The notes: a model not told the origin generated them from the sequence alone. Positions 36,610 through 45,713 are shown, counted from the stretch's first letter. The stretch: DNA of 64,000 bases from JAHQVI01 sp963727575 (GCA_963727575.1 CAVSIA010000043.1:1-64000); one strand, 5' to 3'. Program-made: numbers and translations.

Positions 36610-37314
36610 ATGCAAGAGCCTTTGCCCTACCGGCGCGAGGAGCCGGGCAGCCAGCCGGCCTCCTGTTCGCCTGGCTATCGCTCGACGGTCGAGCGCTCGC
36701 CGCTGAAGCCGCTGATCATCCAGCCGCACACGCTGTCCGAGATCACCGGCCCGGTTTACGGCCATGACCGGATCGGCCCCGTCGAGGCGGACCTCACCCG
36801 CCAACACCAGGGCGAGCCGCTGGGCGAACGGATCATCGTCACCGGACGCGTCCTCGACGAGAACGGGCGCCCGCAGGCGAACACGCTGGTCGAGGTCTGG
36901 CAGGCCAATGCGGCAGGCCGGTACATTCACGTCAAGGACGATCACCCGGCTCCGCTCGATCCGAATTTCACCGGCGCAGGCCGTGTGGTCACCGACGAGA
37001 ACGGAGCGTACCGCTTCGTCACCATCAAGCCCGGCGCCTATCCTTGGCGCAACCACCACAATGCCTGGCGCCCGCAGCACATCCATTTTTCGCTGTTCGG
37101 GCCAAGCTTCGTCACCCGGCTGGTCACGCAGATGTATTTCCCCGGCGATCCGCTGCTCGCGCTTGACCCGATCTACAATTCCGTGACCGACCCGAAGACC
37201 GCCGCGCGCATGATCTCCGCCTTCGACATCGAAACCACCGAGCCCGAATGGGCGCTCGCCTACCGCTTCGACATCATTCTGCGCGGGCGCGACGCAACGC
37301 CGATGGAGGACTGA
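36610..37314 (+). CDS. pcaH: Protocatechuate 3,4-dioxygenase beta chain
   Basis: The protein is 234 residues, standard for PcaH. LGERIIVTGRVLDENGRPQA, NTLVEVWQANAAGRYIHVKD (first Tyr iron ligand), PLDPNFTGAGRVVTDENG and IKPGAYPWRNHHNAWRPQHI with HFS supply the second Tyr and both His ligands of the non-haem Fe(III). With PcaG it cleaves protocatechuate to 3-carboxy-cis,cis-muconate. An ATG at 36586 in the same frame is an alternative start; 36610 follows AAGGAAG at a longer spacing. It heads pcaHGBC. Confidence 0.93.
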   Translation: MQEPLPYRREEPGSQPASCSPGYRSTVERSPLKPLIIQPHTLSEITGPVYGHDRIGPVEADLTRQHQGEPLGERIIVTGRVLDENGRPQANTLVEVWQANAAGRYIHVKDDHPAPLDPNFTGAGRVVTDENGAYRFVTIKPGAYPWRNHHNAWRPQHIHFSLFGPSFVTRLVTQMYFPGDPLLALDPIYNSVTDPKTAARMISAFDIETTEPEWALAYRFDIILRGRDATPMED

Positions 37315-37317
37315 CCG

Positions 37318-37893
37318 ATGACCGACGCGCGCCGCCACGTCACACCGTCGCAAACGGTCGGGCCGTACTTCCATTACGCGCTGCCCTATGCCGGTGGCGA
37401 GACGTTGACCAACGAAGCAACGCTCGGCACGCGCGTCACCATCGAGGGGCGCCTGATCGACGGCAACGATCTGCCAGTCGGCGACGGCTTGATCGAGATC
37501 TGGCAGGCGAACAGCCAGGGCCGCTTCCATCACCCGGAAGACACCCAGGAAAAGCAGCTCGATCCGAATTTCAACGGCTTCGGCCGCACTTACACCGACG
37601 CGGACGGCTGGTTCCGCTTCCAGACCATCAAGCCGGGTCAGACGCCCGGTCCGGCCGGGGCATCCCAATCGCCGCATATCAATATTTCGGTGCTGGGTCG
37701 CGGCATTCTCAAAAGGCTGGCGACCCGGCTCTATTTCGGCGACGAAGCCGCCAACGAGACCGACCCGATCCTGGCGCTGGTTCCTGCCGAGCGGCGCGCC
37801 ACGCTGATCGCCGAGCGGCAAGGCGATGGCTCTTCGTATCGATTGGATATAAGACTGCAGGGCGAGAACGAAACCGTCTTTTTCGAGATCTGA
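37318..37893 (+). CDS. pcaG: Protocatechuate 3,4-dioxygenase alpha chain
   Basis: The protein is 191 residues: TPSQTVGPYFHYALPYAGGE, VTIEGRLIDGNDLPVGDGLI, EIWQANSQGRFHHPEDTQEK, FGRTYTDADGWFRFQTIKPG and SPHINISVLGRGILKRLATR. The alpha chain has the same fold as PcaH but lacks the full iron ligand set, as here. It starts three bases after pcaH and completes the heterodimer unit of the dioxygenase. Confidence 0.93.
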   Translation: MTDARRHVTPSQTVGPYFHYALPYAGGETLTNEATLGTRVTIEGRLIDGNDLPVGDGLIEIWQANSQGRFHHPEDTQEKQLDPNFNGFGRTYTDADGWFRFQTIKPGQTPGPAGASQSPHINISVLGRGILKRLATRLYFGDEAANETDPILALVPAERRATLIAERQGDGSSYRLDIRLQGENETVFFEI

Positions 37894-37898
37894 CAGAC

Positions 37899-39272
37899 AT
37901 GGCGAACTGGGCCGACTCGACCGCGACACTCGGTCCTTTCTTCAGCACCGAAGCCATGTCCCACATCTTCTCCGACACCTCGCGCATCCAGGCGATGCTC
38001 GACGTCGAAGCGGCGCTGGCCCGCGCCGAGGCCGCCTGCGGGGTGATCCCCGACCCGGCGGCGGCGGCGATCGGCGCGGTGGCGTGGGCGGAGAATTTCG
38101 AGTTCGACAAGCTTGGCCAGGACGCTCTGAAGAGCGGCAACCTCGCTGTGCCGCTGGTCAAGGCTCTAACCGCGCTGGTGGCGTCGAGCGATGAGGATGC
38201 CGCGCGCTGGGTGCATTGGGGTGCGACCAGCCAGGACATCGTCGACACCGGCCTCGTGCTGCAGATGCGCGATGCGCTCGCCGTCGTCGAGGAGCAGCTC
38301 GAAACGCTGGGCGACCGGCTCGCCTCGCTCGCCGATGAGCATGCCGAGACGCCGATGGCCGCGCGCACCCTGATGCAGCAGGCCATCCCGACGACGCTCG
38401 GGCTGAAGCTGGCCGGTTGGCTTTCGGCCCTGACCCGGGCGCGGCAATCGCTGGAATTCTGCAAGAGCCAGTGCCTCGTGCTGCAATTCGGCGGCGCGGC
38501 CGGCAATCTTGCCTCGCTCGCGCCGGACGGGCTGCCGCTGTCCGCCTCGCTCGCCGACGAGCTCGGCCTCGGCGCGCCATCGCTCCCCTGGCATACCGAG
38601 CGCGACCGCATCGCCGAGATGGGGTGCTGGCTCGGAATGCTGCTCGGCACGTTGGGCAAGATCGCGCGCGATCTGTCGCTGATGGCGCAGACCGAGATCG
38701 GCGAATTCCGTGAGCCGTCCGGCGACGGGCGCGGCGGGTCGTCGGCAATGCCGCATAAGGCCAATCCGGTCGCCTGCGCCCGCATTCTGGCCGCGTCCAA
38801 ACGGGCGCCCGGCCTTGCGGCCACGCTGCTGGCGACCATGGAGCAGGAGAATGAGCGCGGGCTCGGCGGCTGGCAGGCCGAATGGGAGGTGATGCCTGAG
38901 TTGTTCCGGCTGACCTCCGCGGCACTGGAAGCGGCTTGTACGCTGATCCGCGAGGGTTGCTTCGATCAAGGCCGCATGCGCCGCAATCTGGACCTGACCT
39001 CCGGGCTGGTCATGGCCGAAGCCGCCTCGATCGCGCTCGGCCGTGCCGTCGGCAAATCCGCTGCGCACCGACTGATGGAGCGCGCGGCGAAGAAGGCAAT
39101 CGCAGACGGGGTTTCGCTGCGCGCCTGCATGGAGGCCGACCAGGAGATCGCTGCGCATCTGGGCGGCGGTGCGCTCGATGCCATCTTCGCCCCGGAAAGC
39201 CATTTCGGCGCCGCGACGGAATTCACCAAGCGTGCTGTCTCCGAGTGGCGCGGCAATGGCGGCGGCCGATAG
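37899..39272 (+). CDS. pcaB: 3-carboxy-cis,cis-muconate cycloisomerase
   Basis: The protein is 457 residues of the fumarase/aspartase superfamily. ATLGPFFSTEAMSHIFSDTS, WVHWGATSQDIVDTGLVLQM (a conserved superfamily block) and the flexible catalytic loop GRGGSSAMPHKANPVACARI identify it. It converts 3-carboxymuconate to 4-carboxymuconolactone. It starts five bases after pcaG. The overall length and loop match bacterial PcaB rather than adenylosuccinate lyase. Confidence 0.92.
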   Translation: MANWADSTATLGPFFSTEAMSHIFSDTSRIQAMLDVEAALARAEAACGVIPDPAAAAIGAVAWAENFEFDKLGQDALKSGNLAVPLVKALTALVASSDEDAARWVHWGATSQDIVDTGLVLQMRDALAVVEEQLETLGDRLASLADEHAETPMAARTLMQQAIPTTLGLKLAGWLSALTRARQSLEFCKSQCLVLQFGGAAGNLASLAPDGLPLSASLADELGLGAPSLPWHTERDRIAEMGCWLGMLLGTLGKIARDLSLMAQTEIGEFREPSGDGRGGSSAMPHKANPVACARILAASKRAPGLAATLLATMEQENERGLGGWQAEWEVMPELFRLTSAALEAACTLIREGCFDQGRMRRNLDLTSGLVMAEAASIALGRAVGKSAAHRLMERAAKKAIADGVSLRACMEADQEIAAHLGGGALDAIFAPESHFGAATEFTKRAVSEWRGNGGGR

Positions 39273-39303
39273 CGCCGCGGGCAATACGTTTCAGGAGGAC
39301 CGC

Positions 39304-39693
39304 ATGGACGAGAAAGACCGCTTCGAAGCCGGGCTCAGCGTGCGCAAGACCGTGCTCGGCGAGGCGCATGTGGAGCGGTCGCTGAAAAACGCCAATGCGT
39401 TCAACTCCGAATTCCAGGACCTCATCACCCGCTATGCCTGGGGCGAGATCTGGACCCGGCCGGGCCTGGATCACCGCACCCGGCGGCTTCTGGTTCTCGC
39501 GATCACCGCCTCGATGGGCCGGTGGGAGGAATTCCGCCTGCACATACGCGCAGGACTGGAAGGCGGCCTTTCCACCGACGACATCAAGGAAGCGCTCATG
39601 CAGATCGCGATCTATGCCGGCGTGCCGGCGGCCAATACCGGCTTCCAGATCGCGCGCGAGGTGATGTCCGAACTGGACGTGCCGCAATCCTGA
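39304..39693 (+). CDS. pcaC: 4-carboxymuconolactone decarboxylase
   Basis: The protein is 129 residues of the AhpD-like fold: FEAGLSVRKTVLGEAHVERS, LKNANAFNSEFQDLITRYAW, GEIWTRPGLDHRTRRLLVLA and HIRAGLEGGLSTDDIKEALM. No AhpD CxxC is present, as expected for PcaC. It makes beta-ketoadipate enol-lactone. A CAGGAGG site precedes it. It closes the operon; the next enzyme, PcaD, is not found in the window, nor is it fused here as in PcaL. Confidence 0.93.
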   Translation: MDEKDRFEAGLSVRKTVLGEAHVERSLKNANAFNSEFQDLITRYAWGEIWTRPGLDHRTRRLLVLAITASMGRWEEFRLHIRAGLEGGLSTDDIKEALMQIAIYAGVPAANTGFQIAREVMSELDVPQS

Positions 39694-39905
39694 ATCACCG
39701 CCTCTACGCCCCGCTCCACTGAACGGCGACGTCGCCGATCGGCTGGCCTCACGCCGCCGGGCCTAACGCTTCCGCGACAAATTCATCCCATGTATGCAAT
39801 ATCGCATCTATTGTGATTGATACGCGTCAATGAAGATGGCCGGCAGAACAGATAGCGTTCTGCGGAAAATCATATAAATAGCCGGAGCGGCAAAGGGAGA
39901 AAAAC

Positions 39906-40343
39906 ATGAACGGTCAAGGACCTGGAGGGCAACGCTTCGATTTCGACTTCGCGCCTGCTTTGAAGATGTATCTGGAAAGCGTGGAAAGCTGGAAGAAGAA
40001 TTACGAGCAAGTTATGCAGAACGCCAACCTGACGCCGGTGACCCGGCCGTCGGATATGGTGGGCGCCGCCTATGAACAGGCGGTCAACAACTGGCAGAGG
40101 GCGGGCGAGACGCTGTTCAAGCGCTTCATCGAACAGCAGATCGAGCTTTGCCGCTTTTTCGAAAACCGTCTGAAGCTCTTTCTCGATATGCCGGCACGGT
40201 TCGCGCAGTGCAAAACGCCGGCCGAGGCCGCCCAACTGCACATGGAGTTCATGAACCGCCTGAGCCAGGAATATGCGCAGGAGAGCGCGAAGCTCATTCA
40301 GCCCATGAGCCAGCTGATGACGCAATGGACCAGACCATTTTAG
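39906..40343 (+). CDS. Phasin-family PHA granule protein
   Basis: The protein is 145 residues, all helical and without a signal peptide: FDFDFAPALKMYLESVESWK, AAYEQAVNNWQRAGETLFKR and AEAAQLHMEFMNRLSQEYAQ. The last matches the phasin-like repeat around AAQ...E. Phasins coat polyhydroxyalkanoate granules or activate the synthase. It is directly upstream of phaC (42 bases) and probably shares its transcript. Confidence 0.75.
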   Translation: MNGQGPGGQRFDFDFAPALKMYLESVESWKKNYEQVMQNANLTPVTRPSDMVGAAYEQAVNNWQRAGETLFKRFIEQQIELCRFFENRLKLFLDMPARFAQCKTPAEAAQLHMEFMNRLSQEYAQESAKLIQPMSQLMTQWTRPF

Positions 40344-40384
40344 ACGTTTCGGTCTAAAAGAAGACCGCAGACACGGAGTAAGCC

Positions 40385-42085
40385 ATGTCCGCCGAAGGCG
40401 CAGCCATCGACCGCATGTTCCATGCGCTTTGGGCCAAGCAGACCGGCGGCATTTCGCCCGTCGGCCTCTGGCTCGCCTATATGGATTGGGCCGCGCATCT
40501 CGCCACGGCCCCCGGCACCCAGATGGCGCTGATGGAGAAATGGGCGCGCTCGGCGTTCCAGCTCCAGCAATACGCGCTCCACTGCGCGACCGGCGCCGAG
40601 GACGGCGAGCCGTGCATCCGTCCGGCCCCGACCGACAAGCGCTTTCGCGGCCCCGATTGGCAGATCTGGCCGTTCAACGTGATCCAGCAGAGCTTTCTGC
40701 TGCAGGAGCGGCTGCTCAACGAGGTGACCGCGATCCACGGTGTCACCCGCCAGCACGACAACGTCGTCAATTTCGTCACCCGCCAGGCGCTCGACATGCT
40801 GTCGCCGTCGAACTTCCTGATGACCAATCCGGAGTTGCTGCAGCAAACGATGCATGAAGCCGGCCAGAATCTGGTGCGCGGCACGATGAATTTCATCGAG
40901 GACGCCGCTCGCCAATATGCCGGCGACCGGCCGGCGACGCTGGAGGAGTTCCGGGTCGGCGAGACCCTGGCGGTCACGCCGGGCAAGGTCGTGCTCCGCA
41001 ACGAGCTGATCGAGCTGATCCAATATTCGCCCGCAACCGGCGCGGTGCATCCCGAGCCGATCCTGATCGTGCCGGCCTGGATCATGAAATATTACGTGCT
41101 CGACCTGTCGCCGCATAATTCGCTGGTGAAATATCTGGTCGATCAAGGCTTTACGGTTTTCATCGTGAGCTGGAAAAATCCCGACGCCAGCTACCGCCAT
41201 TACGGGCTCGACCATTACCGGCGCATGGGCGTCATGGCCGCGCTCGACGAGATCGGCCGGATCGTGGGACAGTCGAAGGTCCATGCGGTGGGATATTGCC
41301 TCGGCGGCACGCTGCTCGCCATCGCCGCCGCCGCCATGGCCCGCGACAAGGACGAGCGCATCAAGACGCTGAGCTTCCTCGCCGCGCAGACCGACTTCAC
41401 CGAGCCCGGCGAATTGGAGCTGTTTATCAGCGAAAGCCAGCTCGCCTTCCTCGAAGACATGATGGATGAATATGGCATCCTCGACGGCAGCCAGATGGCG
41501 GCGACGTTCCAGCTCCTGCGCTCCAACGACCTGATCTGGTCGCGTTGGCTGCACGACTACCTGATGGGCGAGCGCCACCAATCCTTCGACCTGATGGCCT
41601 GGAATGCCGACGCCACCCGGATGCCGGCGCGGATGCATTCGGAATATCTGCGCTGGATCTACCTGGAGAACCAGCTCGCGCAGGGACGGCTGCTCGTCGA
41701 CGGCCGGCCGATCGCGCTGCGCGACCTGCGCCGGCCGATCTTCTCCGTCGCCACCGAACGGGACCATGTTGCGCCGTGGAAATCGGTCTACAAGCTGCGC
41801 CTGTTCGCCGACGGCACGCTGACTTTCCTGCTCACCAATGGCGGCCACAATGCCGGCATCGTTTCCGAGCCCGGCCACAGGCATCGGTCTTATCGCGTGG
41901 CGACCTCCGACCATGACGACGCATATATCGATCCCGATACCTGGTTCCGGACGACGCCGGTGCGCGCCGGATCGTGGTGGCTGGAATGGACTCGGTGGCT
42001 GGAGCTGGAATTGGGCGAAAAGATCGCCCCGCCGCCGATGGGCCACGCAGTCTGCGACGCGCCGGGAACATACATCCTGGAGTAA
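40385..42085 (+). CDS. phaC: Class I poly(3-hydroxyalkanoate) synthase
   Basis: The protein is 566 residues. The lipase-like box GYCLGG (within KVHAVGYCLGGTLLAIAAA) holds the catalytic Cys, SVATERDHVAPWKSVYKL holds the Asp and TNGGHNAGIVSEPG the His. LLIVPAWIMKYYVLDLSPHN-like and GFTVFIVSWKNPDASYRHYG blocks are standard for class I PhaC. It polymerises 3-hydroxyacyl-CoA into storage polyester, the natural sink for acetyl-CoA from the beta-ketoadipate genes upstream. Confidence 0.93.
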   Translation: MSAEGAAIDRMFHALWAKQTGGISPVGLWLAYMDWAAHLATAPGTQMALMEKWARSAFQLQQYALHCATGAEDGEPCIRPAPTDKRFRGPDWQIWPFNVIQQSFLLQERLLNEVTAIHGVTRQHDNVVNFVTRQALDMLSPSNFLMTNPELLQQTMHEAGQNLVRGTMNFIEDAARQYAGDRPATLEEFRVGETLAVTPGKVVLRNELIELIQYSPATGAVHPEPILIVPAWIMKYYVLDLSPHNSLVKYLVDQGFTVFIVSWKNPDASYRHYGLDHYRRMGVMAALDEIGRIVGQSKVHAVGYCLGGTLLAIAAAAMARDKDERIKTLSFLAAQTDFTEPGELELFISESQLAFLEDMMDEYGILDGSQMAATFQLLRSNDLIWSRWLHDYLMGERHQSFDLMAWNADATRMPARMHSEYLRWIYLENQLAQGRLLVDGRPIALRDLRRPIFSVATERDHVAPWKSVYKLRLFADGTLTFLLTNGGHNAGIVSEPGHRHRSYRVATSDHDDAYIDPDTWFRTTPVRAGSWWLEWTRWLELELGEKIAPPPMGHAVCDAPGTYILE

Positions 42086-42216
42086 AGCTGAAGGCGCTTC
42101 TTTTTCAAGAAGTCATTGATCCCAAGGGCAACCCACGCAGAACTGCCACCGGCCTAAGATCGCCGAGGTCAAAGCGACTCGTTTTCCGGACCCGTAGGAA
42201 CAGGAGCTGCTAAGCG

Positions 42217-43383
42217 CTAGGCGGTTGCCGCGCTGGGAAACGGCACGATCTCACTGGAACAGGACCGCCCCGCATCGCGATCGAGAAAGGCTTTGATCGC
42301 CGGCAGTACCTGGTCGCGGCAGGCGCGTCCGTGAAACAGGGAGAAATGTCCCGCCCCTTTGACGAGGAGATGATCGCGGCGATCGGCGGAGATGTTGGGA
42401 CAGAGCCGGTGGGCCGCACGGGTCTGCCCGGGGGCGGCAATATCGTCCACCTCGCCTTCGATGGTCATCAGCGACGTATCGGTCAGCGCGCCGAAATCGA
42501 CCCGCTCGCCGCGCCACCTCATCTTGCCGGTCCAGGGCTCGCGCGCAACGAACACCCTTTCGATGTTCTCCATGAAATACCGGCCGGGCAGGTCCATGAG
42601 CGACGTGAACAACTCCATGAACGGGAAGCGCGCCGGATCGATGCCATCATCGTGCATCAACTTCCGGAACACCTCGCCGCCCGTCATCGCATGGCGGTAG
42701 AAATAGGCCAGCAGAGCCGAAAGCTGCGTGCGCGCCGGATAGACCAGCCGCCCGGCGCCGGCGGTAAAGCCGATGACGTGGTCGAGCGCACTCGCTTCGA
42801 TGGAGGCCATGGAGCGTTGGCGCAGCAGCTCGACGACACGGGTCGGATTGGCGATCGGATCGACCGGGCCGCCCATCAAGGTCAGCGAGCGCGGCGCGTT
42901 CCGCGGCTCGTTCGCGGCCAGGATCGCGGCGGCGGCGAGCGTCGGCACCACGCCCTGACACAGCGCGATCACGTCCAGCTCCGGCCCGAGGCGCTTCATC
43001 GCATCGATAACGGTCGCGATATTGTCGTCGAAGCCGAACTCGCCCTCGGACTGGGCGACAAAGCGGGCGTTCAGCCAATCGGTCACGCCAATATCGGCTC
43101 CCCCGACCAGACCGGCGACCACTTCGCGAAGGATGAACGGGAAATGCCCGGACAAGGGCGCGACCAGCAGGATCCGTCTCGGCGCGTCACGCCGCATCGA
43201 GAATTCACTGAGCACGCAGAACGGCTTGGTGACGAGGTCGCGCTTGCAGATCGTGCCGCGCGACCAGATCTCGGCGGGCACCGCGAGGCCGAACGCACGG
43301 CGCGCAGGTTGCTGCGTCGGAACAAACCAACGAAGAGAGCTTGCGGTAAGCGGACCCGCAAAACTGGCCAGACTCGTTACCAT
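42217..43383 (-). CDS. phaZ: Intracellular PHA depolymerase (PhaZ1 type)
   Basis: The protein is 388 residues with an alpha/beta-hydrolase fold. ILLVAPLSGHFPFILREVVA opens it, and LDVIALCQGVVPTLAAAAIL carries a Cys nucleophile in place of Ser, as in PhaZ1 of Ralstonia/Cupriavidus. LTLMGGPVDPIANPTRVVEL, LMTIEGEVDDIAAPGQTRAA (Asp) and VKGAGHFSLFHGRACRD (His) follow. It releases hydroxyacids from native granules. It is convergent with phaC, the two bracketing a 131-base gap. Confidence 0.88.
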   Translation of the reverse strand: MVTSLASFAGPLTASSLRWFVPTQQPARRAFGLAVPAEIWSRGTICKRDLVTKPFCVLSEFSMRRDAPRRILLVAPLSGHFPFILREVVAGLVGGADIGVTDWLNARFVAQSEGEFGFDDNIATVIDAMKRLGPELDVIALCQGVVPTLAAAAILAANEPRNAPRSLTLMGGPVDPIANPTRVVELLRQRSMASIEASALDHVIGFTAGAGRLVYPARTQLSALLAYFYRHAMTGGEVFRKLMHDDGIDPARFPFMELFTSLMDLPGRYFMENIERVFVAREPWTGKMRWRGERVDFGALTDTSLMTIEGEVDDIAAPGQTRAAHRLCPNISADRRDHLLVKGAGHFSLFHGRACRDQVLPAIKAFLDRDAGRSCSSEIVPFPSAATA

Positions 43384-43478
43384 CGCTGACTATTATACGA
43401 AAGTCGAAACTGTGAGTTGATCTCGATCAAACCCGCAATGTTATGCGGCGCCTTCCAAGAAGATGCGATGATTATAAC

Positions 43479-43940
43479 TCAATATCGGCCGAGTTCCGAC
43501 TCAATCCAGCGCTCGATGGCCGATGCGTCCATAACGCCGCTCTTGCGGGAGATTTCGCGGCCTCCGCGCAGCAGGATCAGCGTCGGGATTCCGCGAATAT
43601 TGTAGCGCTGGGCGACCTGCGGCAGTGCTTCGGTATCCACTTTCGCGAAGCGGACCCTCGGCTCTATCCGCGCCGCCGCCGAAGCGAAATACGGCGCCAT
43701 CATCTTGCAGGGACCACACCACGACGCCCAGAAATCCACCACGAGCGGAATGTCGTTCCGGCCGGCATGTTTCTCGAAGCCCTGCGCGGTCTTGATCTCG
43801 ATCGGCTGGCCGTTGAACAGGGTCACACCGCACTGGCCGCATTTCGGCTTCTCCCCCGACGCCAGCTTACCCGCCGGGACGCGGTTGATGGTCTCGCAAC
43901 TCGGGCAGACGACCATGATCGACGATTGCGTGGTGGTCAT
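43479..43940 (-). CDS. trxC: Thioredoxin 2 with N-terminal zinc ribbon
   Basis: The protein is 153 residues. Two CxxC pairs, VVCPSCETINRVPAGKL and PKCGQCGV, form the zinc ribbon of TrxC. The redox site WASWCGPCKMMAPYF and the cis-Pro loop YNIRGIPTLILLRGG complete the thioredoxin fold. Start 43940 has GGAGG ten bases upstream; the upstream open frame is not used. It reduces cytoplasmic disulphides, typically under oxidative stress. Confidence 0.93.
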   Translation of the reverse strand: MTTTQSSIMVVCPSCETINRVPAGKLASGEKPKCGQCGVTLFNGQPIEIKTAQGFEKHAGRNDIPLVVDFWASWCGPCKMMAPYFASAAARIEPRVRFAKVDTEALPQVAQRYNIRGIPTLILLRGGREISRKSGVMDASAIERWIESELGRY

Positions 43941-44038
43941 GAAATCGGTTCCTCCATGTGAGCCGGCGGGACCGCTGCCGATCCCGCACGGCCGCGGGCA
44001 CGAAGCCATCGCTTATCGCGAGGCCCCGCGCCGGCGTG

Positions 44039-44287
44039 TTACTTGGCGTTCTTGCCGCGTCCGCCGCCGGTGGTGTCGAGCGCCGTCTTGCAGTCCGCGG
44101 ACAGCTTGGCCTTGTTCTCTTCGAGGCAGGCGCGGGCTTCGCGGTTCTCGTGCGACTTGCCGGCGCAATATGTCTCAAGATCCGCCTTGCAGGCGGTCGC
44201 AACCGGCCCGTCCTAGGCCAGGGCCACGCCGCCGAATGCCATGGCGGCAGCGGTGGTCAGCGCAACGGTTTTGATCAGCTTCATCAT
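44039..44287 (-). pseudogene. Small exported Cys-rich repeat protein, in-frame TAG after the signal peptide
   Basis: ATG at 44287 (GGAGGTGAC upstream) starts a 24-residue signal peptide, MMKLIKTVALTTAAAMAFGG with VALA. Codon 25 (44215-44213) is TAG. The same frame then continues DGPVATACKADLETYCAGKS, HENREARACLEENKAKLSAD and CKTALDTTGGGRGKNAK to TAA. The tail is the Cys-rich repeat (C-x3-D...C...C-L...L-x2-C) of small secreted proteins. CAG to TAG at the signal cleavage site would be a single change. It is a recent pseudogene, a base-call error or a read-through gene. Confidence 0.65.
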
Positions 44288-44608
44288 GTCACCTCCTCAC
44301 ACTTTTATCCATGTCAGCGCGCACGCGCGCCGGACTGTTCCCGACAAACGTATATAACAAGGGGAATATATTCGTTGATGTCGGTCAAGCAAGGCACGCA
44401 CCGGACGGCGGATGAGCGTGGCGCATCGGGCCGGCGGCGGCCGTACGGTTGTCGAGATCTTCGCCGTTCGGGATTGGCCGCACTTGAATAGAGAGCCTGG
44501 TGCCAGGCTCGAAAGCCGCGGCGAATGCCATCTGCGCGCCTATCGACCATCAAGGGCGAATATCGGCGCGCGGCGCAGGGGCGAGCCATAAAGCCAAGCG
44601 GCGCGAAG
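44288..44608. other. Intergenic, no gene seen
   Basis: This stretch lies between the Cys-rich gene and the cyanase terminator. It holds an AT-rich segment near 44345-44375 (GTATATAACAAGGGGAATAT) that probably contains the promoter of the minus-strand Cys-rich gene. No coding signal is convincing. Confidence 0.4.
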
Positions 44609-44645
44609 AAAAAGCCACGGCCGCCTCACGGCAGCCATGGCTTTT
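44609..44645 (-). terminator. Rho-independent terminator after cyanase
   Basis: AAAAGCCA and TGGCTTTT are complementary and enclose a GC-rich inner stem. On the minus strand the hairpin ends in TTTTTC, about 23 bases after the cyanase stop. Confidence 0.7.
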
Positions 44646-44667
44646 GCACCTGACAGATCAAGGATAC

Positions 44668-45162
44668 CTACTGGTCCAGCTCCTTCAGGCCGAGCGGGGG
44701 GATGCCCTGCGTGGCGCCGAAATATTTATACGGCAGGAATTTACCGGACATGCTGACCTTGACGCGGTCACCCTTCGGGTCGGGCTGGCGCTCGATCTCG
44801 AAATCGAAGTCGATGGCGGACATGATGCCATCACCGAATTCCTCCTCGATCAGCGCCTTCCAGGCCGGGCCGTTGATCAGCACCACCTCGTAGAAGCGGT
44901 AGATCAGCGGATCGGTCGGCACGGGCGGGAAGCCGGCGTCGCGCATCGGCACTTCGTTCAGCATCCGCTCTTCCTTTTCGCTGAGCCCGAAAAGCTGGGC
45001 CGCGGTCTTGGCCAGCGGCTTGACCAGCCGGTGCTGGCCGAGCAGCGCGCCGACGATCAGAACCGGGCTCATGCCGCCGATCTCGCCGGTGATGTGCTTC
45101 CAGGTCCAGCCTTTCTCCAGCTTGATGTCGAGGATTTTGTCGGTCAATTCCTGGCGTGTCAT
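44668..45162 (-). CDS. cynS: Cyanate hydratase (cyanase)
   Basis: The protein is 164 residues, normal for CynS. An N-terminal helical domain (MTRQELTDKILDIKLEKGWT, LIVGALLGQHRLVKPLA) leads to the catalytic domain: VPTDPLIYRFYEVVLINGPA, FGDGIMSAIDFDFEIERQPD and KVSMSGKFLPYKYF. The Arg and Glu of YRFYE and the Ser of GIMSAIDF are the conserved catalytic residues. It converts cyanate and bicarbonate to ammonia (via carbamate) and CO2. Start 45162 has CAGGAG upstream, although the frame stays open to 45417. Confidence 0.93.
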   Translation of the reverse strand: MTRQELTDKILDIKLEKGWTWKHITGEIGGMSPVLIVGALLGQHRLVKPLAKTAAQLFGLSEKEERMLNEVPMRDAGFPPVPTDPLIYRFYEVVLINGPAWKALIEEEFGDGIMSAIDFDFEIERQPDPKGDRVKVSMSGKFLPYKYFGATQGIPPLGLKELDQ

Positions 45163-45417
45163 AGCGTTTGCTCCTGAGTTGGATAACGGAAAAGGCTCGG
45201 ACGGGCTCGCGATTGCGGGTTCGACGTCCGGCTTTGGCGGCTCGGCGGCCGCTTTCGGAGGCGACGCCCGGGCCGGGTTCAGCGGCATCGAGCTCAGTCC
45301 GGGCCGATAGCGCTTGCTGCCGGACCTCTTCGGCTTGAACGGCATCAGCGCCGCACGCCGCCGCGTCTGGCATTTCAGCTTCACCGGACGGTTGAGGTGC
45401 ACGACCGGATGCCTCAT
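45163..45417 (-). other. Open frame continuous with cyanase, possible 85-residue leader or small protein
   Basis: ATG at 45417 overlaps the stop of the preceding gene by ATGA and opens a stop-free frame into cynS. It begins MRHPVVHLNRPVKLKCQTRR, followed by a basic stretch and a Pro/Ala-rich segment (ASPPKAAAEPPKPDVEPAIA). It could be a separate small protein whose stop is hidden by an indel, or a real extension of cyanase. No family is recognised. Confidence 0.3.
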
Positions 45418-45710
45418 GCCGCGCCTCCGTGTGCCGGCATTGCTCCGCATGCCGTGGCGATGTCGGCGCCGGTCACCTCGCCGACCGGCTTGTTGATGCG
45501 GAACTCCCGGCGGCCGCTGTCGAGAAACAACGCGATGACGGTTTCCGTGTCCGGGCAATCGGTTTCGCCGCAGGCGATCTCGGCGACGAAGACGCTGGCG
45601 GAGGTGTCGAGATCGAAATGCTTGCGCACCAGATCCTTGAGCGCCCGTGTCGCCGCGGTTCTGTCGAGACCATCAGGGCAGAAGCGTGCAAGAGGGTCGA
45701 ATCCGTTCAT
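45414..45710 (-). CDS. Small conserved protein of the CobW/cyanate cluster
   Basis: The protein is 98 residues. The conserved-looking core is VFVAEIACGETDCPDTETVI, ALFLDSGRREFRINKPVGEV and TGADIATACG. The paired Cys of CGETDC could bind a metal. I recall similar short proteins beside CobW GTPases but cannot name a function. GTGAGG lies upstream of the start, four bases after the WD40 gene's stop. It ends on an ATGA overlap with the next frame. Confidence 0.65.
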   Translation of the reverse strand: MNGFDPLARFCPDGLDRTAATRALKDLVRKHFDLDTSASVFVAEIACGETDCPDTETVIALFLDSGRREFRINKPVGEVTGADIATACGAMPAHGGAA

Positions 45711-45713
45711 GGC

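Noticed and set aside
40340..42046. A 568-codon minus-strand open frame
   Set aside because: It is the antisense shadow of phaC, which has the catalytic Cys, Asp and His on the plus strand.
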